Positions 46,951 through 54,942 of a DNA stretch of 64,000 bases are shown in pieces. Every line of letters begins with the position of its first letter. Positions within the stretch are counted from its first letter, which is position 1. Under the pieces are notes generated by a model, which made no database searches, was not told the DNA's origin, and was given only the letters and a program-made list of their open reading frames with translations. The translations under genes were made by a program, and so were the position numbers. The stretch lies in the NCBI GenBank assembly GCA_018813765.1, contig JAHJBC010000009.1:186001-250000 (forward strand), read 5' to 3'. This stretch comes from Gammaproteobacteria bacterium. GTDB taxonomy: Bacteria; Pseudomonadota; Gammaproteobacteria; Burkholderiales; Gallionellaceae.

Positions 46951-48102
46951 ATGTCCGCTCCGGTCAAGACCATCGCCATCGTGGCGGGAGAAGCCTCCGG
47001 CGACCTGCTCGGCAGCCATCTGATGATCGCCCTCAAGCAGGCCATGCCTGCCGTGCGCTTCATCGGCATCGGCGGGCCCAAGATGCAATCCGCCGGTATG
47101 GACGTGCTGTTCCCGATGGAGAAGCTGGCCGTCAACGGCTATATCGAGGTGTTGCGTCATTACCGCGAACTGTCAGGCATTCGCCGCCAGTTGCGCGAAC
47201 GGTTCATCGCCGAACCGCCCGACCTCTTCGTTGGCATCGACGCGCCGGATTTCAACCTCGACCTGGAACTGGCGCTCAAGCAGCGCGGCATCCCCACCGT
47301 GCATTACGTCAGCCCTTCCATCTGGGCATGGCGCGGCGAGCGTATCCACAAGATCAAACAGGCCGTGTCGCACATTTTGGCGCTGTTCCCGTTCGAAGAG
47401 CCGCTCTACCAGCAGGCGGGCGTGCCCGTCACCTATGTCGGGCATCCATTGGCCGATATGCTCCCCGAGTTCCCCAATCGTGAGGAGATGCGCGAGCAGA
47501 TGCGCATTCAGCCAAAGAGCGCCAAAGTATTCGCCTTGCTGCCCGGCAGTCGCCAGGGTGAGGTGCGTCGTCTCGCCGGGACTTATGTCGAAACCGCCAG
47601 GCTCATACTGCAGAAGATCCCCGATGCGCAATTCCTCGTGCCGCTGGCCAGCCGCGAGACGCGCACCATCTTCGAAAACGAGATATGGCGGCAGGAAGCC
47701 CATCAATTGCCGATCACGCTTCTGTTCGGACATTCGCACGATGCCATGATCGCCGCCGACGGCGTGCTGGTCGCATCGGGCACGGCCACACTCGAAGCCG
47801 CGCTGCTCAAGCGGCCCATGGTCATCACCTACAAATTGTCGCCGCTGACCTACTGGATCGCCAAGCGCAAACAGTACCTGCCTTATGTAGGCCTGCCCAA
47901 CATCCTGGCCGGCAAGTTTGTTGTGCCCGAGATTTTGCAGGACGACGCCACACCCGAGAATCTGGCGCAGGCGCTGCTCAACCTGATCAATAGCAAGAGC
48001 GCCGTCGCCGAACTGGAACAGGTGTTCGGCGCCATGCACCAGACCTTGCGCCAGGACACCGGGCAGAAAGCAGCAGCGGCCATCCTGCCGTATCTGGCAT
48101 GA
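46951..48102 (+). CDS. lpxB: Lipid A disaccharide synthase
   Basis: LpxB joins UDP-2,3-diacylglucosamine with lipid X to the lipid A disaccharide. The 383-residue GT19 enzyme shows AGEASGDLLGSHL near the start, FVGIDAPDFNLDLE, HYVSPSIWAWRGERI, and FALLPGSRQGEV in the C-terminal half. It begins three bases after lpxA. A family A repeat follows its stop by five bases. Confidence 0.97.
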   Translation: MSAPVKTIAIVAGEASGDLLGSHLMIALKQAMPAVRFIGIGGPKMQSAGMDVLFPMEKLAVNGYIEVLRHYRELSGIRRQLRERFIAEPPDLFVGIDAPDFNLDLELALKQRGIPTVHYVSPSIWAWRGERIHKIKQAVSHILALFPFEEPLYQQAGVPVTYVGHPLADMLPEFPNREEMREQMRIQPKSAKVFALLPGSRQGEVRRLAGTYVETARLILQKIPDAQFLVPLASRETRTIFENEIWRQEAHQLPITLLFGHSHDAMIAADGVLVASGTATLEAALLKRPMVITYKLSPLTYWIAKRKQYLPYVGLPNILAGKFVVPEILQDDATPENLAQALLNLINSKSAVAELEQVFGAMHQTLRQDTGQKAAAAILPYLA

Positions 48103-48107
48103 GCTCC

Positions 48108-48233
48108 CGTCATTCCGGCGCAGGCCGGAATCCAGTTGAAAATTCAACTCCCGCGAAAGCGGGACAGAATCGCGGCGTTGTCCGCTTCGCGGGCATTTCT
48201 TCTTGCTGGATTCCGGCCTGCGCCGGAATGACG
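48108..48233. repeat. Family A palindromic repeat, copy 5 (between lpxB and rnhB)
   Basis: Arms 48108-48135 and 48206-48233 with interior stems CCCGCGAAAGCGGG and TCCGCTTCGCGGG. It fills nearly the whole gap, and the right arm ends five bases before the rnhB ATG. Confidence 0.9.
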
Positions 48234-48238
48234 GATAA

Positions 48239-48823
48239 ATGAATCACGGCATCATCCTCATCTGCGGCGTCGATGAAGCAGGACGCGGCCCGCTGGCCGG
48301 GCCGGTGAGCGCAGCCGCCGTCATCCTCGACGAAGCCAACCCCATCGAAGGTCTGGCCGATTCCAAGAAACTCTCCGAGAAGCAGCGCGACGCGCTTGCG
48401 CCCATCATTCGCGAACGCGCGCTGGCCTGGGCCGTGGCCTATGCCGAAGTGGAAGAGATCGACCGGCTCAATATTCTGCAAGCGACGTTGCTGGCGATGA
48501 AGCGAGCCGTGGAGGGGCTCAAGCTGCAACCGCAGCAGGTGCTGGTAGATGGCTTGTATTGCCCGCAGACCGGCATCCCCAGTCAGGCCATCGTCAAGGG
48601 CGACAGCAAGGTCGCCGCCATCTCGGCCGCGTCCATCCTCGCCAAGACCGCACGCGACGAACTGATGCAGAAGCTGCACCAGCAATATCCGCAGTACGGC
48701 TTCGACGGCCACAAGGGCTATCCCACTGCCGTGCACCTCGCCGCCTTGCGCGAGCACGGCGTGTCCGACGTGCACCGCCGCAGCTTCCGTCCGGTGCGCG
48801 AGCTTTTGCCCTCTGCGCCATAA
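48239..48823 (+). CDS. rnhB: Ribonuclease HII
   Basis: RNase HII removes ribonucleotides from DNA hybrids. The 194-residue protein has the acidic active site in [15 protein letters not shown], the VLVDGLYCP segment and the C-terminal [14 protein letters not shown] with the fourth ligand region. The ATG at 48239 comes directly after a family A repeat. The only Shine-Dalgarno-like bases (GGA in ATGACGGATAA) belong to or touch the repeat arm. Position after lpxB is standard. Confidence 0.95.
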   Translation: MNHGIILICGVDEAGRGPLAGPVSAAAVILDEANPIEGLADSKKLSEKQRDALAPIIRERALAWAVAYAEVEEIDRLNILQATLLAMKRAVEGLKLQPQQVLVDGLYCPQTGIPSQAIVKGDSKVAAISAASILAKTARDELMQKLHQQYPQYGFDGHKGYPTAVHLAALREHGVSDVHRRSFRPVRELLPSAP

Positions 48824-48854
48824 AGGATAATCGCGGCGGATTTTCGGTTATCCT
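48824..48854. other. Stem-loop after rnhB
   Basis: AGGATAA (48824-48830) and TTATCCT (48848-48854) form a seven-base stem around a 17-base loop. There is no T-tract. It may be a weak terminator. Confidence 0.35.
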
Positions 48855-48886
48855 CGCTTCTGTTTAATCGATCCGGTCGACCAGCC

Positions 48887-49342
48887 ATGACACTCTTTAA
48901 ACTTATCCACCTGCTCGCGGTCCTGATCTGGGTCGGCGGCATGTTCTTCGCCTACATGGTGCTGCGTCCCGCCGCCGTCGACGTGTTGCAACCGCCCGAG
49001 CGCCTGCGCCTGTGGAACAACGTGTTCCATCGCTTCTTCAACTGGGTGTGGAGCGCGGTTGGACTTATCCTCGCCACCGGCCTGTACATGATCTACCAGT
49101 ACGGCGGCATGGCGCATGCGCCGACCTTCGTGCATATCATGCTGCTGCTAGGGCTGCTGATGACCGGCATCTATGGCTACGTGTACTTCGGCTGTTACGT
49201 ACCGTTCAGCCTGCATGTCGCCAAGGAACGTTGGAAGGATGCGGGAGAGATTCTGGCCAGGATACGCAAGTTCGTGGCGCTGAACCTCACGCTGGGACTG
49301 GTCACCGTTGCCGTGGCCGTCATCGGCGTGACATGGAATTGA
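48887..49342 (+). CDS. CopD-like integral membrane protein
   Basis: A 151-residue protein with four hydrophobic helices. The opening FKLIHLLAVLIWVGGMFFAYMVLRP with an early His, and the second His in FHRFFNWVW, resemble the CopD/COG5615-type membrane domain, in which His residues may bind heme or copper. No partner gene for copper resistance lies nearby. Function is not known beyond the fold. Confidence 0.7.
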   Translation: MTLFKLIHLLAVLIWVGGMFFAYMVLRPAAVDVLQPPERLRLWNNVFHRFFNWVWSAVGLILATGLYMIYQYGGMAHAPTFVHIMLLLGLLMTGIYGYVYFGCYVPFSLHVAKERWKDAGEILARIRKFVALNLTLGLVTVAVAVIGVTWN

Positions 49343-49382
49343 ACAAGAATCGCAACCATCACAACAAGAAAGGAAAACTCGA

Positions 49383-49622
49383 ATGAACAGAACCGTGTTG
49401 AATATCGCCATCTTCGCCGCGATCGGCTTGGTCCTCGGCTACGCCTTCTTCGGCAAATGGGGCGGCGACTACGTCAGCCTGAATACACTGTTCTCGTTCG
49501 GTGGCAACAAGCTCCAGACCGCGTTCCGCTCGGTTTCCGGCATCGAGGACATGCGCAACAAGATACTCATCTGTGGTGCCGTCGGCGCGGCGGTGGGGGC
49601 GGCGATCGCGTTCAAGAAGTAA
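49383..49622 (+). CDS. Small membrane protein of unknown function
   Basis: A 79-residue protein with an N-terminal hydrophobic helix (about 5-24) and a C-terminal one (about 60-78, ILICGAVGAAVGAAIAFKK). The loop between contains GGDYVSLNTLFSFGGN. GAAAGGAAAACTCG precedes the ATG. It follows the CopD-like gene by 40 bases and probably shares its transcript. I do not recognise the family. Confidence 0.6.
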   Translation: MNRTVLNIAIFAAIGLVLGYAFFGKWGGDYVSLNTLFSFGGNKLQTAFRSVSGIEDMRNKILICGAVGAAVGAAIAFKK

Positions 49623-49639
49623 AACAAGGTTCCGTAATT

Positions 49640-49799
49640 CCCCTCCCCCTTGCAGGGGGATAACCAGCGACTTGGCTGGCGTTGCTTGTCAGCCTAGTCG
49701 AATGGCTAGTAGTTCCATCAGGGCCAGGGAGGGGGTAGAAACGCGGCATCTCACCGACTCTACCCCCATCCCAACCTTCCCCCTGCATGGGGGAAGGAG
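49640..49799. repeat. Family B repeat, copy 5, interrupted by a family C element
   Basis: The left hairpin CCCCTCCCCCTTGCAGGGGG is cut by a family C repeat (49661-49722) and resumes as GGGAGGGGGTAGA. The right part TCTACCCCCATCCCAACCTTC and CCCCTGCATGGGGGAAGGAG is complete. The arrangement parallels that at 13969-14145 and resembles copy 2 in sequence. Confidence 0.85.
49661..49722 (+). repeat. Family C hairpin repeat, copy 3
   Basis: TAACCAG, stem CGACTTGGCTGGC (49668-49680) / GTCAGCCTAGTCG (49688-49700), then AATGGCTAGTAGTTCCATCAGG. Compared with the other copies several stem positions differ on both sides in a way that keeps pairing. Confidence 0.8.
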
Positions 49800-50384
49800 T
49801 TACTCCCCCAACTGCATTCTGCGCACATAGTGGCAGGTATAGCCGCCCGGGTTCTTGTACAGATAGCGCTGGTGGAACTCCTCCGCGCGCCAGAATTCCC
49901 TGAACGGCACCACCTCTGTCACCACCGGATACTTCCAGTCGCCTGAGGCATCCACGGTTTTGATCACCGCTTCGGCCGTCTTCTTCTGCTCTACATCCAC
50001 ATAAAAAATCGCCGAGCGATATTGCGTACCGGCATCATTACCTTGCCGGTTGGGCGTGGTCGGGTTGTGCATGCGGAAGAACTCGAACAGCAGGTGGCGA
50101 TAGGTGAGCTTCTTCGGGTCGAACACGATCTTCACCGACTCGGCATGGCCGCTACGCCCCATCTTCACAATATCGTAGGTCGCATTCGGCACCTCGCCGC
50201 CGGTATAGCCCACCTCGGTATCCACCACACCGGGGATCTTGCGCACCAGGTCTTCCATCCCCCAGAAGCAACCTCCGGCGAGATAGGCGGTTTGGTTGGT
50301 GTCGGTCATGGCGGCTCCTTTCGGTTCGGCGTGGGCGGGGAGGGTGAAGCAGGTGAGAAGGATGAAAAAGGGAAAGTACCGCAT
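49800..50384 (-). CDS. msrA: Peptide methionine sulfoxide reductase A, with possible exported form
   Basis: MsrA reduces methionine-S-sulfoxide in proteins. The product of the long frame has 194 residues, with the active site GCFWGMEDL and the family end [10 protein letters not shown]. The first 25 residues ([21 protein letters not shown]) look like a signal peptide, but that ATG has only an abutting AGGA. An internal ATG at 50309 ([13 protein letters not shown]) has an optimal AAAGGAGCCGCC and gives a cytoplasmic enzyme of normal length. Both forms may be made. It is convergent with the upstream family B repeat. Confidence 0.93.
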   Translation of the reverse strand: MRYFPFFILLTCFTLPAHAEPKGAAMTDTNQTAYLAGGCFWGMEDLVRKIPGVVDTEVGYTGGEVPNATYDIVKMGRSGHAESVKIVFDPKKLTYRHLLFEFFRMHNPTTPNRQGNDAGTQYRSAIFYVDVEQKKTAEAVIKTVDASGDWKYPVVTEVVPFREFWRAEEFHQRYLYKNPGGYTCHYVRRMQLGE

Positions 50385-50389
50385 TCCTG

Positions 50390-50590
50390 CTACAGATCTG
50401 CCGGGGTGAGCCCGGTATGTTTGGCTATGCGAGCCAGCATCTTCGGCCCGACTTCATCTCCATCATGAAAAGCAAAAACAAAATCAGGATAACCTGCACG
50501 GGCAAGCGTCTTATGCGAACCGGTTTGCCGTTTGATTTGCCAGCCAAGCCGAAACAGGCGCTTGGCTTTGACTGAAGGCCATTGACTCAT
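50390..50590 (-). CDS. hicA: HicA toxin
   Basis: A 66-residue HicA-type mRNA interferase with a double-stranded-RNA-binding-like fold. The conserved catalytic His lies in [13 protein letters not shown], and the rest ([24 protein letters not shown]) is typical. It overlaps the antitoxin by four bases and follows it. The toxin is shorter at its N-terminus than some relatives but complete. Confidence 0.88.
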   Translation of the reverse strand: MSQWPSVKAKRLFRLGWQIKRQTGSHKTLARAGYPDFVFAFHDGDEVGPKMLARIAKHTGLTPADL

Positions 50591-50796
50591 GCGGCCATCG
50601 GAATGGAGATGTTGATGGAGAGCGGTCCGCTCTCATTGTGTTCAAGCCTCTCGGCAATGACGCGCAGGGCAAGCACCTCGGCCTTGGATACTGCCTCCAT
50701 GGCGGAAGCGCCATAGGCCATCACACCCGGTAATTCCAGTACTTCTGCCAGCCAGCGACCGTCGGATTCCTGTTCTTGCTCTATGGTGAAATTCAT
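50587..50796 (-). CDS. hicB: HicB antitoxin
   Basis: A 69-residue HicB-fold antitoxin (FTIEQEQESDGRWLAEVLELPGVMAYG, then AMEAVSKAEVLALRVIAERL), without the extra DNA-binding helix-turn-helix that longer HicB proteins have. The ATG at 50796 follows GGAGGTTCCTC, a strong site; the frame extends upstream to 50838 without need. The order hicB then hicA is the reverse of the classical hicAB. Confidence 0.87.
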   Translation of the reverse strand: MNFTIEQEQESDGRWLAEVLELPGVMAYGASAMEAVSKAEVLALRVIAERLEHNESGPLSINISIPMAA

Positions 50797-50869
50797 GAGG
50801 AACCTCCGAGGATAAGATCGGAATAAGTATAGCGGCAAAGTTTACTCTGGAAAATTATGCCTGGCCCAT

Positions 50870-52123
50870 TTAATTCTTCAGTTCAAATGTTGCGCGCAGG
50901 GGTAGCGCCACGTTCCGCACGGCATCTCGAAGCATCACATCGACCGACCAGATTCCCGGTGGGTCACCCGGGTCACCGGAAAAAGCGACCACCGGAGCCG
51001 ACAAGCGTATGGCGTAAGGACTACCCTGGATCGCCCCGGCAAAGCAGCTTGCATCTTTCTGGTCCATGGAAACCTTGCCCGTAGGCGCGGATATCTTGAA
51101 GTCGCATCGCACATCGGCCTTGCCCTGCTGGTCGAGCTTCGGGTTTGTGAAGAATGTGAGGATGTATATCTTCTTGCCGTAAGGAACAGTCCCCGCCACT
51201 TTGAAATTCGGCTTGGTTTCGGGAGGCGTATTCCACTTTTTATCCCAGTCTTCGTCGGTCGTCGCCAGCAGCGAACCGCCAAAGTCATCCTTGGTCTTCA
51301 TCGATTCTGTCTCGGCAATGGGCTTGCCGTCACTGTCGCGCCAGCCAGTCTTGCCTTGAGCAGACTTGCGCTTGAAGGTCCATTTGCCCGCCTCGGTGCG
51401 AGTGAATTCATATTTCTCCGGCATCGCCTTTGCAAGCGTGGCCGACAACCAAAGTTGCTCCGGCTGACTCAATCCCCCGGAGAAGTAGATTTGCTCGAGA
51501 ATTTCGCCAACACGAGGGTGTTGCCTTGCATTCGACTCCAGCGACCACATCGCTGCCTTGAACACAGCTTCAAGAATCGCATCGTTGCGGTCTTTTTCGG
51601 TCTTCTCGGACTTCGCGTATCGATCAAGCGCACCGGAATACTTTTCGTAATTGAGTGCAGCAACGACGCGCCTGATCGGCGCTGCCTCGCCAGTTGCAAA
51701 GAAGTCCGCCCAAAGCATGTCCAATATCGTGGGGGTCTTCGGCTCAAGGGCCCGGAGGTCAAGCGGCTTTCCCCGGTACCTTGCAGCATCCGGCTGGCGG
51801 CCAAGATAGGCCTGCGCTTCTTTCGTCCCCGACAGGTTGGCTGCAAACAGTAGCGTCTGGCGGTCCCCACCCTTCAGATCGCCAAGCTGGGTCAGCCAAG
51901 CATCGACTTGAGTTGGATTCGCCGCCATGATCCTTCCCAGGAATACCGAAATCAGCGCAGCCGAGTTTGGATTGGAGAGGTTCCCGGCTTTGCTCATTGC
52001 CTGGACTTCCGTTACAAAGCGGTCCGGCGTTGGATGCTCGTAGTAGTGGCTGAGCCAGTCTTCTGCATGTGCGGTGTGCACAGTCGCAAGAAGTACGAAA
52101 GCAAGCAGGCGAATGAGGTGCAT
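50870..52123 (-). CDS. Secreted protein of unknown function
   Basis: A 417-residue protein with a signal peptide (MHLIRLLAFVLLATVHTAHA, cleavage near residue 20). The mature part starts EDWLSHYYEHPTPDRFV, has helical repeats up to about residue 230 and a beta-rich C-terminal part with KIYILTFFTNPKLD and an isolated Cys pair near 330-345. It is not recognised. Its position next to cassette-like genes and its ordinary codon use leave its origin open. Confidence 0.65.
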   Translation of the reverse strand: MHLIRLLAFVLLATVHTAHAEDWLSHYYEHPTPDRFVTEVQAMSKAGNLSNPNSAALISVFLGRIMAANPTQVDAWLTQLGDLKGGDRQTLLFAANLSGTKEAQAYLGRQPDAARYRGKPLDLRALEPKTPTILDMLWADFFATGEAAPIRRVVAALNYEKYSGALDRYAKSEKTEKDRNDAILEAVFKAAMWSLESNARQHPRVGEILEQIYFSGGLSQPEQLWLSATLAKAMPEKYEFTRTEAGKWTFKRKSAQGKTGWRDSDGKPIAETESMKTKDDFGGSLLATTDEDWDKKWNTPPETKPNFKVAGTVPYGKKIYILTFFTNPKLDQQGKADVRCDFKISAPTGKVSMDQKDASCFAGAIQGSPYAIRLSAPVVAFSGDPGDPPGIWSVDVMLRDAVRNVALPLRATFELKN

Positions 52124-52143
52124 GGCTGGATTGGTTATGTGGT

Positions 52144-52180
52144 GGCTAACGCGCAGGTCGCCTCGAACGCAGGGTTATGC
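52144..52180 (-). other. Short attC-like site after the 202-residue gene
   Basis: On the minus strand GCATAAC...GTTAGCC delimit a 37-base unit whose left box contains the TAA stop of the gene, as in integron cassettes. It lacks the central hairpin of full attC sites, so it may be a degenerate or recombined copy. Confidence 0.4.
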
Positions 52181-52783
52181 CTCACGACGAATTGCCCCAT
52201 AGACTTGCTCATCGCTTAGGCAGCGATGAAATGAGGCTTGCGCAATTTTCCATGTGGCGCGCGGGCCTATGACGAGCTTCGCAAGTTCGTTGCCCTTTAC
52301 CTTGATCTCTCGTTGCACATGCTTGGATGCAAATTCGGCAACTTTAAGAAACAGCTTCATGTGCTTCTCATCTCCCCCGGCAAGAAACCAGTACCGGACG
52401 CCAAGGCCGACGGCAGGGGCGTCTGGATTCTCAGCCGCAATAAGCACGTTGCAGTGTTCATGTTCGCTCACTGGATGGGCAACGTGTTTATCTCGAACAG
52501 TCTTGATGTCAGTATGCGCGGCGAGCAACTCAGGTTTTTTTACAAAAATGTCTTGGCTCAACCCCTTTCGACGTCCTGATGAAAAGCACCGCACATACGA
52601 AACGAGCGCCTGTGTGTAGAGCGCCATGCCGAGAATGCCAGCCTCGCGCATGAGGGGCGATGGTGCAACCAGAAAGCGCAAGGCGGTTGTGGTGCGCCGC
52701 AGATCGGCGGCAATGGAAAGCAAGTGCTCTAGCTCTGCCTTGAGCGGATGATTGAATCTGTAGGCGCTGAACTTATTGGTCAT
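52175..52783 (-). CDS. Unknown protein in a gene-cassette-like unit
   Basis: A 202-residue helical protein that I do not recognise. It contains TVRDKHVAHP near residue 100, an R-x5-H string that recalls HEPN active sites, but the rest does not settle this. Its stop lies within the attC-like site at 52144-52180. It is followed upstream by a second attC-like site (52787-52851) only four bases before its ATG. No ribosome binding site is obvious, as is usual for cassette genes. Confidence 0.65.
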   Translation of the reverse strand: MTNKFSAYRFNHPLKAELEHLLSIAADLRRTTTALRFLVAPSPLMREAGILGMALYTQALVSYVRCFSSGRRKGLSQDIFVKKPELLAAHTDIKTVRDKHVAHPVSEHEHCNVLIAAENPDAPAVGLGVRYWFLAGGDEKHMKLFLKVAEFASKHVQREIKVKGNELAKLVIGPRATWKIAQASFHRCLSDEQVYGAIRREA

Positions 52784-52786
52784 GAG

Positions 52787-52851
52787 GTATAACGTAGAAG
52801 TGAGCGGCCTGCGCGGCTTTTTGCGCAGATCCGCTCGACTGCGGGATGGGC
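52787..52851 (-). other. attC-like recombination site
   Basis: GTATAAC (52787-52793) and GATGGGC (52845-52851) are the outer boxes. Inside, AGCGGCCTGCGC (52803-52814) pairs with GCGCAGATCCGCT (52823-52835) apart from one unpaired base, and CTTTTT forms the loop. Size (65 bases), boxes and bulged stem are typical of integron attC sites. Confidence 0.6.
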
Positions 52852-52854
52852 GTC

Positions 52855-53364
52855 TCAGCGTTCATAGAACCACTCCATGAACTCGCCGGCCACCTCGGGC
52901 GAAAGCTCCAATACTGCTTCGGCAATTGCCGGTTGGCCTTTTGCTGCGGCGACCGCTGAAAGAGCGCAACGGAGGAACCCCTCATCCCACTGGCGCGAGG
53001 CCGCTGCGGCTACCAGAGTAGGCAAGCGCGACAACGACTCGAAATAGGCGGGAGCAATGTCTTTGGGGACCGAAACGCCGTTCTTGACACGACAGACTTC
53101 AACCCAGGCCGGAAATTGAAAATAGGAGAGGTCGGCCCTTAATGGCGCAGAGGCGAGCACATCAATCACGTGCGGCACCGCTGCGAAGGAAGCCGAGTAG
53201 ACATCGCCTTGGTGTGCCAAGGCGCTCCAGATAGAAAACCAAGGCTCTTTGTCCTTCTCGGACGAGGGAAGGTCGGCTAGTTGCTTCAACAACGCTGGAA
53301 TATCCCCCGCAGCGCCATAGGCATGCTGAAGCTCGGACCAGCGAGGATCATCAAGGCAAAGCAA
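52855..53364 (-). CDS. Unknown protein in a gene-cassette-like unit
   Basis: A 169-residue soluble protein, not recognised, with a helical, HEAT-like look: LCLDDPRWSELQHAYGAAGDIPALLKQLADLP, FAAVPHVIDVL, FLRCALSAVAAAKGQPAIAEAVLEL. Its stop lies four bases from the attC-like site at 52787-52851, as in a cassette. The start at 53364 is the first ATG of the frame. Proteins with similar openings (W-x-x-L-x-H-A-Y) occur widely as solitary genes and may belong to a general accessory pool. Confidence 0.65.
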   Translation of the reverse strand: MLCLDDPRWSELQHAYGAAGDIPALLKQLADLPSSEKDKEPWFSIWSALAHQGDVYSASFAAVPHVIDVLASAPLRADLSYFQFPAWVEVCRVKNGVSVPKDIAPAYFESLSRLPTLVAAAASRQWDEGFLRCALSAVAAAKGQPAIAEAVLELSPEVAGEFMEWFYER

Positions 53365-53669
53365 AGCGCGAATCCTTAGATGTCCAACGTAAAGTAGACG
53401 GCAAATACGCTGTATATGCTGGAGCGATTAGCCTTATATGTTGTTCCATGGTTCGCATTCCATTGATTGGCTTGGTGTGGCAAAACATAACACGGCGAAT
53501 GTGATTGGGAAAGACATCGCCAAGCAACCTAGCGCCGCTCCTTCTTCATCGCCTGCGCCGCCTCGCGCTTCGATTCGCGTTCCTTCTCGGTGGCACGTTT
53601 GTGGCTTCGGCCGCCCTTCGGGCTTAACCTGCTGCGCAGGTTAGCCTACGCCGCAAGAGAGCCACGCAA
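53365..53669. other. Gene-free stretch with a smpB 3' remnant and a strong hairpin
   Basis: The 305 bases upstream of the cassette-like gene hold GTCCAAC at 53382-53388 (a possible isolated attC box), the smpB-like remnant at 53529-53618, and a hairpin GGCTTAACCTGC / GCAGGTTAGCC (53621-53646). Between 53400 and 53528 I see nothing. No tmRNA gene is found. Confidence 0.65.
53529..53618 (-). pseudogene. Detached copy of a smpB 3' end
   Basis: On the minus strand it encodes SHKRATEKERESKREAAQAM then KKERR and a TAG stop, matching the last 28 codons of smpB ([18 protein letters not shown] then KKERR-stop) at 53670. It has no start codon. The copies differ at the nucleotide level by roughly a fifth, so the second 3' end probably came from another strain or species with an inserted element. 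Confidence 0.8.
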
Positions 53670-54119
53670 CTAGCGTCGTTCTTTTTTCATAGCTGCAGCG
53701 GCTTCGCGCTTCGAATCCTTTTCGCGCTCAGTGGCTCTCTTGTCATGTTCCTTCTTGCCCTTCGCCAGCCCGATCTCCAGCTTCACCCGCCCGCCCTTGT
53801 AGTGCATGTCCAGCGGCATGATGGTGTAGCCCGCGCGTTGCACTTTGCCGATGAGTTTGTCGATCTCGTGCTTGTGCAGCAGCAGCTTGCGGGTGCGGAC
53901 GGGGTCGGGGACGATGTGGGTGGAGGCGTTCAGAAGCGGGCTGATATGGGAGCCGAACAGGTAGAGCGCGCCGTCCTTGACGGTCACATAGGCTTCCTTG
54001 AGCTGGACGCGGCCGTCGCGGATGGCTTTGACTTCCCAGCCTTCCAGCATGAGTCCGGCTTCATGTTTTTCTTCGATGAAGTACTCGTGAAAGGCCTTTT
54101 TATTCTGGATGATGCTCAT
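53670..54119 (-). CDS. smpB: SmpB, tmRNA-binding protein
   Basis: SmpB delivers tmRNA to stalled ribosomes for trans-translation. The 149-residue protein opens with [39 protein letters not shown] and has the basic C-terminal tail that enters the mRNA channel ([18 protein letters not shown]). The ssrA gene is not in this window next to it. Divergent from ratA, as in many betaproteobacteria. Confidence 0.97.
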   Translation of the reverse strand: MSIIQNKKAFHEYFIEEKHEAGLMLEGWEVKAIRDGRVQLKEAYVTVKDGALYLFGSHISPLLNASTHIVPDPVRTRKLLLHKHEIDKLIGKVQRAGYTIMPLDMHYKGGRVKLEIGLAKGKKEHDKRATEREKDSKREAAAAMKKERR

Positions 54120-54196
54120 GGATGCTCAGGGAAAAGGTGAGTTTTGCGGTTGGTTGCGATATTCTACCAGCCTTTGACGGCGGGCTTGGGATTGCG

Positions 54197-54634
54197 ATGG
54201 CTTTGGTAGAGAAGGCAGTACTGGTGCCGCATACGGCGGAGCAGATGTTCAACCTGGTGGACAGGGTGGAGGAGTACCCGCAGTTCCTGCCCTGGTGCGG
54301 CGGGGCGGAGGTCATCGACATGCAGGGCACGACCATGCATGCGAAGGTGCACATCGATTTTCACCATATCAAGCAGCATTTCAGCACCGAGAACCGGCGC
54401 AATCCGCCTCACCAGATCGACATGACCCTGAAGGATGGCCCGTTCAAACACCTGGATGGGACATGGAGATTCATCCCCCTGAGCGACGAAGCCTGTAAAA
54501 TAGAATTCCGCCTGCATTACGAATTCTCCAGCAAATTGCTGGAGAAGCTGGTGGGGCCGGTGTTTCATCACATCGCCAACAGTTTCGTGGATGCTTTTAT
54601 CCACCAGGCTGACAAGGTATACCGCAAACCATGA
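54197..54634 (+). CDS. ratA: RatA/Coq10-like START-domain protein
   Basis: A 145-residue SRPBCC (START-like) protein with VEKAVLVPHTAEQMFNLVDRVEEYPQFLPWCGG and EFSSKLLEKLVGPVFHHIANSFVDAF. The family binds ubiquinone or affects ribosome association. The ATG at 54197 (MALVEKAV) is chosen; the longer frame from 54122 has no support. It overlaps the following rnfH-family gene by four bases, as in the common ratA-ratB pair. Confidence 0.92.
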   Translation: MALVEKAVLVPHTAEQMFNLVDRVEEYPQFLPWCGGAEVIDMQGTTMHAKVHIDFHHIKQHFSTENRRNPPHQIDMTLKDGPFKHLDGTWRFIPLSDEACKIEFRLHYEFSSKLLEKLVGPVFHHIANSFVDAFIHQADKVYRKP

Positions 54635-54942
54635 CCGACATGATAGCCATCGAAGTAGTCTATGCCCTTCCGGACAAGCAGACCCTGCTCCAGCAGCAGG
54701 TCGCTGACGGCACCACTGCGCTGGACGCCGTCAAGGCCAGCGGCATCCTCGACAAACATCCCGAGATCAACATAGCGACCAGCAAGATGGGCATCTTCGG
54801 CAAGCTGATCAAGCCGGATACCGTGCTGCGTGAGAAGGATCGCGTGGAGATTTATCGTCCGCTGATCGCCGACCCGAAAGAGGTGCGCCGCAAGCGCGCC
54901 GAAGAGGGGAAAGTCATGAAGAAGGGCGGCGGCGACATCTGA
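54631..54942 (+). CDS. RnfH/RatB family protein (housekeeping copy)
   Basis: A 103-residue relative of the RnfH protein at 14165 with IAIEVVYALPDKQTLL, TALDAVKASGIL and MGIFGKLIKPDTVLREKDRVEIYRPLIADPKE. The C-terminal KRAEEGKVMKKGGGDI is a different tail. It is coupled with ratA (four-base overlap) and with the PHP-domain gene (one-base overlap). Despite the family name, this copy is unlikely to belong to Rnf; the nif-linked copy probably does. Confidence 0.88.
   Translation: MTDMIAIEVVYALPDKQTLLQQQVADGTTALDAVKASGILDKHPEINIATSKMGIFGKLIKPDTVLREKDRVEIYRPLIADPKEVRRKRAEEGKVMKKGGGDI

Noticed and set aside
52175-52783. Firm HEPN assignment for the 202-residue cassette-like protein
   Set aside because: Only an isolated R-x5-H string supports it; the surrounding helices do not show the family pattern clearly.
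53382-53440. A third attC site upstream of the 169-residue gene
   Set aside because: GTCCAAC fits the left box, but no matching GTTGGAC box or internal stem was found in the following bases.
53365-53669. ssrA (tmRNA) gene beside smpB
   Set aside because: No alanine-tRNA-like ends or tag-coding sequence are visible in the gap; only the smpB remnant and a hairpin are present.
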